Positions 49,881-62,814 are shown, counted from the stretch's first letter. The stretch is DNA of 64,000 nt from Allolobophora icterica (GCA_963556255.1 OY744605.1:40565608-40629607), one strand, 5' to 3'. Made by a program: numbers and translations. The notes: generated from the sequence alone by a model not told the origin.

Positions 49881-51425
49881 AACCATCAACACCTCCCTCA
49901 CAACCTCCCTGTTCATCTTTCTCTACCCCGCTCTCTCTCCTCCTGCCCAATTATCCTAAGACGAAGACGGTTGCAATGGCTGTTGTAAACAACTTCATCC
50001 TGGGCACGTACGAAGGAGGGGACCGAGGGACGAGATGGGCTTAGCGGCAGACCACAGCGTGGAAAGCAGGAAGGCAGGAGGGAGGCAGAAGGCGCCCGAG
50101 GCTCCCTACTTCTGGCCAGCAAATATTCCTTCTCTTCTTAGAGCCGGACGTTTTCTAATTATGAGGCTAAATGGTCAGTGACCCACATCATGACTCTCAA
50201 GCACACGCGACCCGAAGAACAGATTGAGACACTGGCGAGTTAAATGTGACAGATCACTAGACAAATAGCAATTTGGACAGAACTACACACATTGTATACA
50301 AGCCAATGTGTCTAGTTATGCACACTGCGACATATTTCAACATGCACATAAACACACATGATAAAATGCATGAGACAAGTAGGCCACACTCACACAGAAG
50401 CACGATTTACGCTCATTCTATACTACAGGCCAACATAGAGTCGCCAGCTGTTGTTGATTTTATATAGCAGTCTGAGTTTCAACCTTAGTAATGGTTTGGT
50501 AACGGAGTGGCTGCGCTTTGGCGAATTACTATTGTAATCCTGGTTCGAAATTAACCATTCCGAACCAAATAATGCAACACAACTGAAACTCGGTAATGTC
50601 CCTGAACAAGCTCAGCAGTATACTCAGGAAACTGCAACGTGTTTTCTAGGAAAGAAAGATAGCTTCGTTTATTGACAGTTTTCTGAGTTTACTTCACAAA
50701 ACACTGCATATATTATATTTATCGTCGCTGCTGTAAAAGACAAAGGGTTAGATCTACCATCTATGTCACAAAATACAAGACACAAACTCCAAAAATAATA
50801 CCAGTCGGTTTTGCTAAGGTCGATCAGTTTAATTAATTTAACCAGAGGGTCGACGCAAACGAAGCCCAATCAAAAGATCTATGCCTTAGAATATAGTTCG
50901 TAAATTGCAAATAATAAATTTGAAAAATTATAAAGCGCTACATGGAGCTAACCACAGGGCGAAGTACCTTAATGGATAGCCATGTGCATTATTGGCAAAC
51001 GCACAAGACAATACATGGCGGAATCTTATTGCAATACCCAGACAACGAGAAACAATGAAGATTGTTGTTCGTAGGCCTAGTCAAGTGTTCGTCTAGCGCC
51101 GCATGATAAAATCTCTAAAGCACTGATGCAAAATTTTCTACAAAGCAGCGCCCTTCAGCTGCTGAACATTCGATACGGTCGTATACGCTGAGACGGTCCT
51201 AAGAGTTGCTCTCTGGCGGTAGACTGTTGTTTGATAATCGATGCGATTGTTGAACAATTGATTTACCTGCCAGTGCAGCCAGTCTGCAACAAAGTCCACG
51301 GATGAATGGACGTCAGTCATAATGAAAGCATTCACTGTGTGTCAATGAAAGTCCAAGGGACATTTGTGTACAGAGACAATCAGTAGGCCTTCAAGTGTAT
51401 TACCCCAGCATTCAGTAGGAATCAG
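49881..51425. other. No gene recognised
   Basis: About 1.5 kb. None of the short ORFs on either strand has a recognisable domain. If the lectin gene extends upstream, this is intron. Confidence 0.5.
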
Positions 51426-51720
51426 TTAAATCAAATCAAATCAAATCAAAAATCTTTATTGCACCCAGATAACGTTTGTTACATAATAATAATATCAATC
51501 ACCTGAAGCTGTAGAAGTTATTCCACGTTCCTGGAGGCAAAGGTGTCCCCTAAGGGATGGTAGTCCCGCTAGAGAGGAACACCCGACTGGTCCAATATTA
51601 CTATAGATATATGACTGTCGTACGACCAGATACCTCCTGGTGTTGATATAACCACAGGAGGGAGGTAAGATTGATATTGGGAAAAGAAAGATAAATCTTA
51701 GTTAATCTTAACTACCCTAC
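51426..51720 (-). mobile_element. Probable retroelement 3' end
   Basis: Begins with (AAATC)n, and AATCTTTATTGCACCC, i.e. in reverse a GGGTGCAATAAAGATT followed by a (GATTT)n tail. This is the usual form of a non-LTR element terminus. The body upstream is not recognisable as coding. Confidence 0.45.
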
Positions 51721-53248
51721 TTAACTACTGTAGTATACTAAGATTGGCCCACGTGGGATCGTGTGTGCCAGTATACAATAACTATAACTAGCGACAATAA
51801 GCAGACTTAATAAGCAGCTGTAGGTATAGCCCAAGGTACGATTCAAAGTAGTTCCGTTTCTTCTTCTTAAGTAGCTGACTGAAGCATCCAAGAATCACCC
51901 AATTCCATTATATATTATATATATAGGCCTATACACGTGCTTCAAACTTTACGCCGCAAGCAAAACTGCGAACCGCCATTCTGAACTATTCGCACTGATC
52001 TAACTGCATGGAAAATAAGTAGGTCCAGATTATTAATTTACAGTTTTTGCCTGAACGATAAAAAGATGATCAGTTTGCACAAAAAATTTATTCTTGTGAC
52101 AAATTTCTTGTACGAATTCTATTATCCTTTATTTTACGGTCAGTTGCATCGCAGACGACTAGCCTAACTCTTCAGTAAAATATTTCTGCGCCAGCGAATG
52201 GTTGTCTATAGAAACACTAGATCCGTCATTATGGCTTCTGTTATCCATAAATAAAACAGCAGAACACGCATTAATGATGAGTCTCCTCGTGCATACACGT
52301 ACCCAGGAAACTAATTCATAGCAAAATAATGATGAAATAAGCATATTTAGAAAACAGTTTTATAAAAAAATGAACAGCACGGCCTTAATAAGTAGGCTAA
52401 TTCTTAAAATCTGCTTGACACACGTTGTTTTATGCTAATGCAAAATGTGTGTATGTGTGTACATGGACGAATTAAGATAACAATAAAGCAGACATTAACA
52501 GCAGCATAAGCAAATGCAGCAACAACGTATACTTGACCTGTTTAGAGCTAGACCTACTAGTAAGTATACGCTAAGTAACACCTATAGTGCCTACACGCAA
52601 GCGTTACACTATAATACTGAACTCTGGGGAGGGAAATGGTGCAGCAAAGTTACGTCTCTCAAAGCTTTTAATCCCCTAATGTCCACAATTCTACCTACAC
52701 GCGGTCTTCCTGTCGAAACAAAGCGTGTGGTGGATTACCGAGTTCTTAGAGTTCACTGAGGTCGGATGCGGGATGAGGGAGACCACCAGTGATGCAGTGA
52801 AGGTAATTTACTCAGAGGATGTGGCGGTACGAGAGAAGTTCGCTGCTGCTAGAAACGACAATTCCAGGTCGTTTCATCAACATGGAAAATCGTCGAGACT
52901 CATTTGTTGTTGTCAGATTACAGGCATAACCGAGTGACGTTGTCATAGTATAGGTATATGCCCAGACCTTATACAAATAATAAGCTGAAAAAAGGGAAGA
53001 TAAATTGAGTTTGTCAGCAGGTGAAAGTCACTGACTACCTCCATGGCGTTGATGAGAAACTGGAATGTCATAGTGGGTTAAGGGAGGGGAAGGACTGAGT
53101 CGGAAGCTACGGACTTGATGAACGGACCAGGTGAAACACTTATAGAATTTCTTTAACAACAAGTTGATAGTGATAAACACTTGGTCTAAGCACGAGAAAA
53201 GACGTTGTTACACACGGAAAGCACCAAAAGTTATAGGATGATATCGTA
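51721..53248. other. No gene recognised
   Basis: The plus-strand ORFs at 52514-52937 have no identifiable domain. No splice-consistent exon for the lectin gene found. Confidence 0.45.
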
Positions 53249-53335
53249 TTGTATTGTATCTAATAATTTAAAAGGCGCCTCTAGGCTCTAGCAGTATAAA
53301 CTATCAACTATTCAGAGGAATCAGAGGAATTATAT
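53249..53335 (-). mobile_element. LINE 3' UTR fragment
   Basis: Matches the terminal part of LINE copy 1 (36000-36060): a GTATTGTATC tail, AAAAGGCGCCTCT and AACTATTCAGAGG in the same order. Confidence 0.55.
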
Positions 53336-53389
53336 CCAGTTAAGACATCGATACACGAACAGTGTTCAGAACTCGCGCTCATATCCAGG

Positions 53390-54250
53390 TGATTAAGCTG
53401 ATGCTGACCACAATCTGGTCATGATGTCCATCTTCATCACCCTGAAGAATGGAAAGCTTAAGAACAAAAACAAGCGCTTGTTCATTCAAAACCTTTAAAA
53501 GTTTAGACAGGAATTTGACAACCCGGTGGACCAACAAACAGATCGAGGCTGAGAGACAGAGAACAGTTAATGAAAAGTAGAAGAAACTAAAGAATGCTAC
53601 AACAACAAAAGCGAAACAGATGGTGGACCGCAGCAAAGAAACCACGTGTCACAGATGAAATGTTAATTAAAATGGAGGAGAGAAAGAAAGTGCATCATCA
53701 AAGTACAGAAGTGGCAAAAATGGAATATAGGCGACTGAACAACGAACAGGACAGAATTACAAAGAAGCTTTAAAAAGTGGCGAGAGTTACAATGTACAGC
53801 TTTGCAGGATCTTCAAAGACAGGGAGATACGAAAAGGTACAGAGCAAGATACAGGAACTGACAAAGAATGGGATCCGAAAAAGTACAACGATAAAAGATG
53901 CAAAGGGAAATCTACTAAAGGATAAAAGAGAGGTAGGAAACAGATGGATAGAATACACCGAGGAACAGTATGACAAAGACAACAGACAAACAGATATAGA
54001 ATAAATGAAGCCACCAAGGACCCTGCGGATGATGAAGAGAGGAGAAGGGAAAGGCAATAGAAGAAACGAGGAATTGAAAGTATGAAGGAGTAGACAGTAA
54101 CGCCAACGCGGATGTTGAAAACCCTGGGGAAAGAGCAATAGCGCAATTGGTTAAAAAAATATGACAACAGATATATACAGCAGATAGAGCTACAATTCGT
54201 TAAAGAAATGGCATAGAACAGTAATGGCATCGTTAGATTCCTGGACTTAA
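53390..54250 (+). mobile_element. RTE-like LINE remnant (endonuclease-RT linker)
   Basis: Plus-strand ADHNLVMMS resembles the catalytic SDHxLV end of an AP-type endonuclease. Further on, KNGIRKSTTIKDAKGNLLKD and RWIEYTEEQYDKDN match the linker typical of RTE-like ORFs (TIKDxxGxLLT...RWxEYxExLY). Several frame shifts and stops; no RT core survives. Confidence 0.7.
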
Positions 54251-54932
54251 AGGATGGCAGTACATGGTGGAAAAACTGTCAACACTGAATGAGACTCTGT
54301 TAGTTGAAGTCCATGCACATGCATTTGAAAACCTGGCAGTGACGATTTTTCCATCTATTTCAGCGTGTATCTGAATACAGCTAATGGCTTTGTTGTTCTC
54401 ACTATAACAACCTTCCGGTTACAGCCGTGACCGGCTTCGGCAGAAACACAGTGGAATATAAAATATTCAGTTACATGCATGCAATACACACATGCAAATA
54501 TAGATACGAAAAGATAGGCGCTACATAATGATACATTGTGTCGTATGTCAAAATAAATTTTGGACCTAATTTTCTCTTATCATGACCATCGGTGATTGCA
54601 TCGAGTATTATTGTTGCTGATGCTCGGTTGTTGTTGCTACTGTGAGTTTTAGTCTTGTGGCTGCTGTTCGATATTTGCATGATTCGAATGCTGCTATTAT
54701 ATGGCACATATCGACAGGCAAACGAAGCGCCTGAGCCAACGGGCGATTAAGCGTCGGCAGACGGCACTAGGATAAACTGAAGGACGCCGCCCAACGCATG
54801 AAGTCCACCTCGACCACCCTTCCCCCAAATACACAGCAGTCACCTATGATGCAATGCAACGAACGACGTCTATCTATAGATCACTCTTCGCCCATATAAA
54901 CAAAGTCACCTATATGAATGGGCTATATAGCA
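54251..54932. other. No gene recognised
   Basis: No coding region or named repeat supported. Confidence 0.5.
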
Positions 54933-54941
54933 CACAACGAC

Positions 54942-55269
54942 CAGTGTTTAATCTAGTCCCCCTCTTCTGAGGGGGGAAACAAGGTTTGTCGGGGGGGGGG
55001 GGATCAACAACGGCGACCTTTTTCGGAGAAATTTCATCTGAGTTCAAACGGCAAAAATTTTTCTGAGTTTAGGAATTTCAGCTTTCAAAGTTGGAATTTC
55101 ATCTTCAAAAGTTGATGACCTTTTTTTCTTTTTTTTTAGTCATTCGTCCCATTTTTCGAACTTATTCCCCAAAACAGTCCATACATTATAATATTGCCGG
55201 CCTCTGGGGGGGAACTTCAATCCTGGGGGGGGGGAATTTCCCCCCAAATGACGTCTAGATTAAACACTG
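54942..55269. mobile_element. hAT-like miniature element with perfect direct repeats
   Basis: Terminal inverted repeat CAGTGTTTAATCTAG / CTAGATTAAACACTG is perfect. CACAACGAC flanks both sides (54933-54941 and 55270-55278); a hAT element would make 8 of these 9 bases. The interior has G-rich and C-rich runs facing each other (TCGGGGGGGGG, TTCCCCCCAAAT) and no ORF. Confidence 0.85.
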
Positions 55270-55329
55270 CACAACGACACATATAATATATATCCTATGC
55301 TCATAGCACAGCTACATCGACGCATACAC
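55270..55329. repeat. Displaced unit of the 41-bp minisatellite
   Basis: TATGCTCATAGCACAGCTAC and ATCGACGCATACAC match the main array at 56263-56725, separated from it by the 55330-56262 element. Confidence 0.75.
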
Positions 55330-56262
55330 CAGTGCCGGCCTTAGGGGCGTGCGAACCGTGCGGTCGCACGGGGCCCGCAATTTATGGGGGCCCGAAAATG
55401 TCCCAGAAAATTAACATGAACAAGACACCCTAATAAGATTATTATGGTTTCGATTAAATCTTTTCTTTTGTCAAAAAATAGAAGTCAAATGGTACAAGCA
55501 ATTTAGTTTGTTTCAATATAATATATAGGCCTAACATTTTAACTTCTCTATATCCCAGAATTCTCGTGACGAGAAATAAAAACTGTCGTTACAATGGGCT
55601 GGCGATTACAGTAAGTACCCGTACCTCGGTAGTGAACATTTTATTATTTTATGCTCTTAGTCTCAAGTTTAAAGTTACAGAAATAATTTATAATAATTTT
55701 AAGGGTTATATAAATAGAAGCTCTTTTGTTAGTGACGGGTAATTTCTTGGATGACACGAATATGCGCGGAGCACATGTACGTGATTCAAGCAGATAATTT
55801 ATTTCCAGTTTAGTTGGTTGTTAAAGGAGCCATGAAATGTCCAGGTTTAGTCTATACATAGAAGCAGGCATAGACTTTATTCGCGAGTCTTCACTTTTCC
55901 ATTTCCAAGTTCGAAAATTTAGTGGTCGACTTATATGCAACGTGGACTTGTGCGCGAGTAGGCCAATAAGCTTATAGGCCCTAGGTCCCTACGGCACTTT
56001 TATTTTATATTTTTTCTCTTACATTTGCAAGGAATTTATTTTTATGGTTTATTATTTTACACACACATGTGTATGTATATATATAATATTTATATGTATA
56101 CGTATGTTTTTCAAAATTTCCAAGTTTGTGTAATTTAATTTTTTATTAGAAGATCAAGAAAATTATTAGCAATGGAAAACAATTACCGGTATTTGACTTG
56201 TGTCGTGGGGGCCCGTGCAGTATACTCTGCACGGGGCCCGAAATATCCTAAGGCCGGCGCTG
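55330..56262. mobile_element. hAT-like element inserted in minisatellite
   Basis: Ends CAGTGCCGGCCTTAGGGG and (right end, reverse) CAGCGCCGGCCTTAGGAT. CATACAC flanks both sides (55323-55329 and 56263-56269), 7 bases of the expected 8. Both ends contain a GGGGCCCG word (near 55373 and 56210). The 930-base interior is AT-rich without a transposase ORF. Confidence 0.8.
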
Positions 56263-56725
56263 CATACACTGTAGCCTATGCTTATAGCACAACTACAGCG
56301 ACGCATACACTGTAGCCCATGCTTATAGCACAGCTACAGCGACGCATACACTGTAGCCTATGCTTATAGCACAGCTACAGCGACGCATACACTGTAGCCT
56401 ATGCTTATAGCACAGCTACAGCGACGCATACACTGTATACCCTATGCTTATAGCACAGCTACAACGACGCATCTTATAGCACAGCTACAGCGACGCATAC
56501 ACTGTAGTCTGTAGCCTATGCTTATAGCACAACTACAGCGACGTATAGGCCTACACTGTAGCCTATGCTTATAGCACAGCTACAACGACGCATACACTGT
56601 AGCCTATGCTTATACCACAGCTACAGCGACGCATACACTGTAGACTATGCTTATAGCACAGCTACAACGACGCATACACTGCAGCATATGCTTATAACAC
56701 CGCTAAAACTACGCATACACTGTCG
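56263..56725. repeat. 41-bp minisatellite
   Basis: About eleven units of the pattern GCATACACTGTAGCCTATGC, TTATAGCACAGCTACAGCGAC, with small deletions and AAC/AGC variants. Unit junctions are well preserved, so the array is probably polymorphic. Confidence 0.9.
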
Positions 56726-59700
56726 GATATGTTTGCACAACAGAAACCCCAACGAAGAGGATCCTCGTCGCTTTGTCAAACTGTCGAGACCGTTGTCCAA
56801 CAATGGAAAACTAATGAAGAAAAATCAGCAAGAAATGACAAATGTCCAGTTAATTGACTCGCATGCAAGACAGAGAAAGGACGCCTCCGTCTCCTAGCGA
56901 CATCTCGCGACGATCTCCGTGTACGCGGGTGCGTTTTTCTGCGAGAACGGCGGCGTTTTGCGGATGCGTTTCTTAATAAGTCTCGACACAATATTCCTTA
57001 ATCAATCAATGAAGCGTCGGGGCGTGTCTCGGTGTTGTTACATTAAACGAAAGTAATTAGAGCATTAGGGGCCGCGTGTGTAGCAGCTCCACTCTGCCAA
57101 GGTCGACGTTCGGGGCTTCGAGTGCGCACTCGTCGAGATGAGTTCCCGTAAGTTGGCTAATTTCGGAGTAATGGCTTCCTCCAGACTCAAGGCGTGAATC
57201 AGCGTCGTCCACTCGACCACTCCCACTTTGCACTCTGTGCCCCCGATAAATCACGGAAACTAGAGCTGGTTCGAGTAAACATGAAACAAACAATCGATTT
57301 CCACGTACATAAAAACAGTAGCAACGCTAAATTATTTACAGGCCTGATATAAATAACTATAGGCTTAGTAGGAGCAACACTTTAAATCCACATACATAGA
57401 GATTCTTCATTAATATTAACGGTGCAAGTAAAAATAATAGTAATAATAACAACATGCGTCTGAAGTTCTCTGAACCCGATGGATTCTTGAGTGCAGTCTC
57501 GTAGTTCAACAAGGATTCATTACTTGGACCAATTGGCTAACTCAATTATTATAAAATACCTTAACAAGAAACGATTCAAAACTCCAATGACATCACAAAG
57601 ATCCCAGAACAGAAATATTCTCACTGTTATATTGCAATCTTTAAACTGAACGGAGAAACCGGTTTAAATTCTCACAGTTTCAAAGCGTTGTATTTAGGTC
57701 TAAATGATCCGATCAAACTTAGTTCGTTGTCTTCATTCAGAGCAACAGTTGCTGATATATCCAACCCTTTGACTATTGATTTTGGCTTTCAGGCTTTCTT
57801 AGAGGTTAACCTAATAATTGAAATTTGCAGTTCAGTTCTACTCGCTCTACCAGTTTTTCTTTTTATATCGTTCAGGTCTCAAGACTCGTCTGCTCCAACC
57901 TTCTTATTCATCTTTACCCTTCTTCCTGTCTCTTCGTCTTCCAATTTACCCGTAGGAGATTTATTTACAACCACCGCTAACCAGTAAAGCAAACTGATCA
58001 AAACAACGTCAAATGAAATGGAAACTAATTGAAAAGACCAGCAAACAGAGACAATGCAGTGAATATAACCGTAACAAATATTTAATTCTTTCGCTACCAT
58101 TGAAACGCTCAACGCAATCACCCGTAATGACTTGTCAAGCTTAATTATAATTTTAAGGGTTAATTCAAGGTCGTGGTCACAGCTACTGTTATATATTCTA
58201 AGAGGAACTAAATTAATTGTCTTTCTATGCAGATCCACGTGTTCCTGTGGAAAAGAGAACTTTTGGGGCTGCGGTTACATGTATGAAGATAATAACAGAT
58301 TAACGAATTCTTCACTTTCCGTTCCTTCATCTCCCTTTAAGTCCCCATCTGCCTCCCTTATTTCGTCTTCCCATTTTATGATCATGGTCCACCACATTCC
58401 TCCTCTTCTGCTGTATATGTTTTGTCTCTTCCCCTTCGTACGTCGCAGCTGAGCCTGTTAGCCTGAATCGCATCCCAACGAACTGTGTGGCGTCATTTCT
58501 AACCAACGTCTGATTTATTCGTCCCCGTTGTGACCGGGATGAACAGCACCACCTCTGATCGGCCGTCAGAGCTCGAGTTACGCACCGTGGCATCCAGTAA
58601 TAACGCCATTTTCCGAGTTGGCCATGATCGAGTAGCGATTGGAGGGGCGAGCAAGCAACCCGTTGCAAATATCGGCCCATCATCGTAAGCGATAATACAC
58701 GGACTCTTGTCCCTCGGTGCTAGAGGTTGATGAGGCAAGACATGAACGAGTTTGTTTGCTGATATATGACTCCCTCCTCCACCTCCTCGACTGCAGCACG
58801 GTTTGTTTTCGAAAGCAAAACCCATCCCTCAGTACAATTAACAGACAGATGGTTACGTAGCGAGTGGAGTTGTTCTGATGCGCCATATTAGGCTCCATCA
58901 AAATGATTACCAAGAGCCATCCGTCTGCTCCGATCGTTCTCCGCTGTATTTCGTATAGGAATCGATTCCAATCGCCTCTGTTATAAACCACAGACACTGG
59001 AAGTGGTCGGATTGGGTTTCCTTAGGCGATTCTTATTAGAAGAAATGAACGCTAGTCTAAGATAGTTCCTACTATAGGGTCAATTGTGCACATTGTATAA
59101 GGTTCTCATTCCATGTCAAGTGCAATATGTTCTGTAAAATACAACACACTATTGCATGTGATGTTTATATAAAACCTTCGCAGGGCTGTGAAGGTCAAAG
59201 GAAATTTTTAACGAACATATAACAAAAACTAAAATAAGCCAGTAACGGTTACTCCCTGCAGCGCATATGTCAAGTCCACACGCACCAATGTTGCTTTATT
59301 TCCGATTTAAGCCTCTGCTTATTTGGTCAGGTATAGCTAGAAGCATTTTTCATTCACAGTAAGTAAGAGCGGAATAGCGCCTGAAGTCGGTGAAACATCA
59401 GATCAAATGTTGTAATGCCAATATCAAACAGGTTGTTGCGACCCTGAAACAGAGAATTAAAGGTTCAGACATAACTACGCCTTTAGACGATATCACCGAA
59501 TGACAGTGCGGTCTGAACGAATGGGAAAGAAGGTTATCTGGCGATAACACGACTCCCTTTAACGATTCTAGTTGCTCTTCGTCGGCAATTCTGCGATTGG
59601 CACTGTATCGGAGAGTTCTTGGCACGACGCTAGCAATTCACTTACCGGCATTATGCCAGTCACTGTCTTACGGTACTTTGCAGAGCTTTGCGATCTGGCT

Positions 59701-59930
59701 TACTCGCAATTTGCCAGCGACCCGTATTAATGGGATCCGGACTTCACAACTCGCCGGCCAAAGTCCCCCATAAAGATCATTATTGCACTCGTTCGAAGTG
59801 AATATAACGACGTGGACTGGACGTAAGTGCGACACTGTTCTCCTTTTCTCCACTCCTCTCTGAACAAAGGTGCAAGCGCGTCCCAGCATTACGTGACACT
59901 ACTGCTGCGGGTCAAACAGTTTAATGCTCT
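56726..59930. other. No gene confirmed; weak candidate first exon on minus strand
   Basis: On the minus strand, MAHQNNSTRYVTICLLIVL at about 58890-58830 looks like a short signal-peptide core. I found no good donor after it with the phase needed to join the lectin exon. A strong GTAAGT donor (minus strand, at about 59643) follows an ATGCCG, but its frame does not fit either. Other ORFs here have no recognisable domain. Confidence 0.35.
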
Positions 59931-60105
59931 TATATATATATATATGTACATATATATATATATGTATATATATATAGTACACACATTATAAATATGCAAT
60001 GTATATTTATATATGTACATATATATGTGTACATATATTGTACATAAGTATACATACATAAATATACATATATATATGTACACATATATATATAATTATA
60101 TGTTC
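59931..60105. repeat. TA-rich simple sequence
   Basis: TATATA/TGTACATA runs. His/Tyr/Ile-rich ORFs are artefacts. Confidence 0.9.
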
Positions 60106-60655
60106 TCTCGTGAGCGCGTGTGTTTGTAAAGAGTATACACGTGCTACGGCCATGCCTTTTGTCCGCCCGATTGCAATATAGACTATGACTTACATGCCTC
60201 ATAATATAACGTAGGGGACTATATTTTATGGCACGGGCCGTCGGACCAAGCCCGGAAGTAGAATGGCCGCATATAATTGGCGTCGCTCTAAGACGAGGTT
60301 ATTGGCCGGCTGAGGGTATTTAGATCGACCGGGAGTCGAGGAAACCGATATGGCCAAACTCGCTTTTGCCTTGATTTAACTGGCAAATGTAACGTATAAT
60401 TGCCCGGAGCAGCCATGTCTACGGATCGCCATTATGCCACGGACATCCGATCCGACATATGGTCATAAATGAATCCACTTACTCTATCTGTATCTCCCTC
60501 TCTCCTTCGATCCACCCACCCGTAACTACTCTTTTTCATTCGGTCGATTTTCCCTCCCATCCTATCTTCCCTTCCATCCTTTCTAACTTAGTTTTTATTC
60601 CTCTCACCTTCCTTTCTTTCTTCCCTTGTATCTTCCCTCCTAATTTCCTCTTTCT
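60106..60655. other. No gene recognised
   Basis: Mixed unique sequence turning pyrimidine-rich from about 60490; no coding region supported. Confidence 0.5.
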
Positions 60656-60925
60656 TTCCTTCCTTCCTTCCTTCCTTCCTTCCTTCCTTCCTTCCTTCCT
60701 TCCTTCCTTCCTTCCTTCCTTCCTTCCTTCCTTCCTTCCTTCCTTCCTTCCTTCCTTCCTTCCTTCCTTCCTTCCTTCCTTCCTTCCTTCCTTCCTTCCT
60801 TCCTTCCTTCCTTCCTTCCTTCCTTCCTTCCTTCCTTCCTTCCTTCCTTCCTTCCTTCCTTCCTTCCTTCCTTCCTTCCTTCCTTCCTTCCTTCCTTCCT
60901 TCCTTCCTTCCTTCCTTCCTTCCTT
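60656..60925. repeat. (TTCC)n microsatellite, ~270 bp
   Basis: An essentially pure TTCC run, flanked by degenerate TTCC/TTCT to about 61140. The long SFLP/EGRK ORFs are artefacts. Confidence 0.97.
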
Positions 60926-61140
60926 CTTTCGCCTTTTCTGCTTTCTTGCCTTTTCTGATCTTCTGCGCTTCCATTTTTTTCATATTGGAAGCCATTCCTT
61001 TTTTTCCGTCTATCATATTTTCTTCCTCGTTTCCTTCATTTTTCATCCATTTTGTCTTCTTTCTTTTATTCGTCTTTATATATTTCCTTTCTTCGTTCGT
61101 TCCATTCATTCATTCTTCCATCTTTCCTTCCTTCCTTTCT

Positions 61141-62334
61141 TCGTGTTTGCCGCTACTTTTCCTGTCTAATTTCACAAGTTCATTTAGTTTTAAATATTAT
61201 CTTTCTTCCTTAGATAATCGTTGCATTTTAACTCCATGAAATTACTTTGGTTCACTAATTCTTCTTGGCTGCGTTTCTCATCTTTTTGTTCTTTTACTTG
61301 TTTTTTCTCTTAGATTTAGAAATGTACAGCAATTCCATGTAGTTATACCACCCATTGTTATCGAGACGTCCAATAACGTATACCTCATTAGCGCCTGTAA
61401 CCTACTTTAAAAAGCAATATGGCCAATTGTGTGCAATACGTGAAAACAACCAGTCACATTTAACCGTTTTGAGGTTCTGTCGCTTCTGTCGCTCCCCACA
61501 AATGCCGAACCTCTCAGTCCTGAGGAACGGCTTCCTGGTGACATGATCCAGATATATATCGCTGTCATTCGTCAGAGGCCAAAGCTTGGTCTTATCTTTC
61601 CGGTCCATTTAAGCAACGACAGATTTCCTCAGTTACTGTTCCTACACGACGTGGCTTCTCCCGCGGATATAACGTCTATGCGTCGCTTCTCTCCCTTATA
61701 TAACGTCAGCGTCGCTTCTACCACATGTACAACTTCTATGCCAACTCTTCCGCATACACAACGTCTATGTCGCTTCTACACCGCATATAGGCCTACGTCC
61801 ATGGACTACCTTCGCCTATAATAGGCTGCTGCTGAGACTAGGCCTTATGCAAGCCTCGGTAGGCCTACTTTCGCAAGCAATCATTATTCTAGGTGCCAAT
61901 TTATGCGCCGCCATGCAGTCATTCGAAATGAGTATGATCGCTCTTGTCCGACCAATTATTAGGCTTTCAATTATGCATCGACATGATCCGCACTTCGCCT
62001 CATTGCTTGACCCCGATATTCGTTAACTTGGATTGCAGGAAACGAGCGTCAGGTCTCTCCCTTAAACCCATAGCCACCTACATGTTTACTTAGACGCAGT
62101 GGAGAACATTTACACAAACGCATCTCATGTATAGACACCTCGAAATAAAGCCCCAACTGAGAAATGTTTCTCGGTCTTTCATTCGAGGCCGGCTCAACCT
62201 TAATTTACTTAAACCAACAACTAGACCAACGTTTGACTCACTGCACATCGCATAGGCAACCAGAAGTTGTATGGATTCAGACAAGCTATTTCAGAAGCGT
62301 CGTTATAGCCTACTAGAATACACACCTACACTGT
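61141..62334. other. No gene recognised
   Basis: A loosely repeated theme, CGTCGCTTCT..ATATAACGTC, at about 61672-61790 suggests a decayed ~45-50 bp tandem. Otherwise nothing supported. Confidence 0.45.
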
Positions 62335-62568
62335 GTGGCACGGTGGCCGATTGGTTAGAGCGCTCGGCCTGTAACGCGGAGAGTCAGGGTTCGAGCCTCA
62401 CGCGAGGCAGTTATACTGTGTATGGACCTTGAGCAAGTCCTTCACTCACAATAGCTCTGCGCCATCGATGTTCTGTCGTATGGTTGTGTGTGCACTTCTG
62501 AACTTTGGAGGGAGGGCAATATCAAATACAGTTGTACTGTAGGCTATGTATTGTATTGTATTGCAGAT
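62335..62568 (+). mobile_element. tRNA-derived SINE
   Basis: The A-box-like TGGCCGATTGGTTAGAGCGC (62344-62363) and the B box GGTTCGAGCC (62389-62398) are internal RNA polymerase III promoter elements at normal spacing. They are followed by an unrelated body with ACCTTGAGCAAGTCCTTCAC, a core often seen in animal SINEs, and a (GTATT)n tail at about 62547-62563. The 5' and 3' ends of the tRNA-like part do not pair as an acceptor stem, so it is not a functional tRNA. Confidence 0.78.
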
Positions 62569-62814
62569 CCAGCAGAGCAGACGACCAACTGCATATCGCG
62601 AATAAATTTCGCAGAATTGTGCGGCTGAGGCCAGAAACGATTTTCCTTGGCCAGATTTCGGGAGAATTTAGACGACGAGTAAGAACGAAGAGACGAACGA
62701 TACATTGAGCTGTTTCGCTCGAATCCACACTTTTTCCCAGGACATAGACTGGGATAGTGGGATAGGCTTCTGAATCCTGGGAATCGAGTTTAACATATAC
62801 CAACAATTCGATTG

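Noticed and set aside
52514..52937. Two overlapping plus-strand ORFs as a small gene
   Set aside because: No similarity I can name, no start context or splice evidence; length is within chance expectation.
56263..56725. CRISPR-like array
   Set aside because: Units are contiguous 41-bp repeats with no unique spacers, in a eukaryotic genome; a minisatellite.
56776..56991. Arg-rich minus-strand ORF
   Set aside because: Biased composition over 70 codons only; no domain and no conservation evidence available.
57057..57293. Minus-strand 78-residue ORF as another exon of the lectin gene
   Set aside because: No recognisable domain and no matching splice phase.
58499..58997. Exon 1 of the lectin gene with signal peptide MAHQNNSTRYVTICLLIVL
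   Set aside because: The hydrophobic core is short, a basic-rich stretch follows, and no donor with the required phase is present. Kept only as a weak possibility.
60459..61169. 236-residue Ser/Phe/Leu/Pro-rich ORF and its 173-residue antisense counterpart
   Set aside because: Both are translations of the TTCC array and its degenerate flanks.
62337..62410. Functional tRNA gene
   Set aside because: The B box is good, but the ends do not pair as an acceptor stem and a SINE body with a simple tail follows directly.
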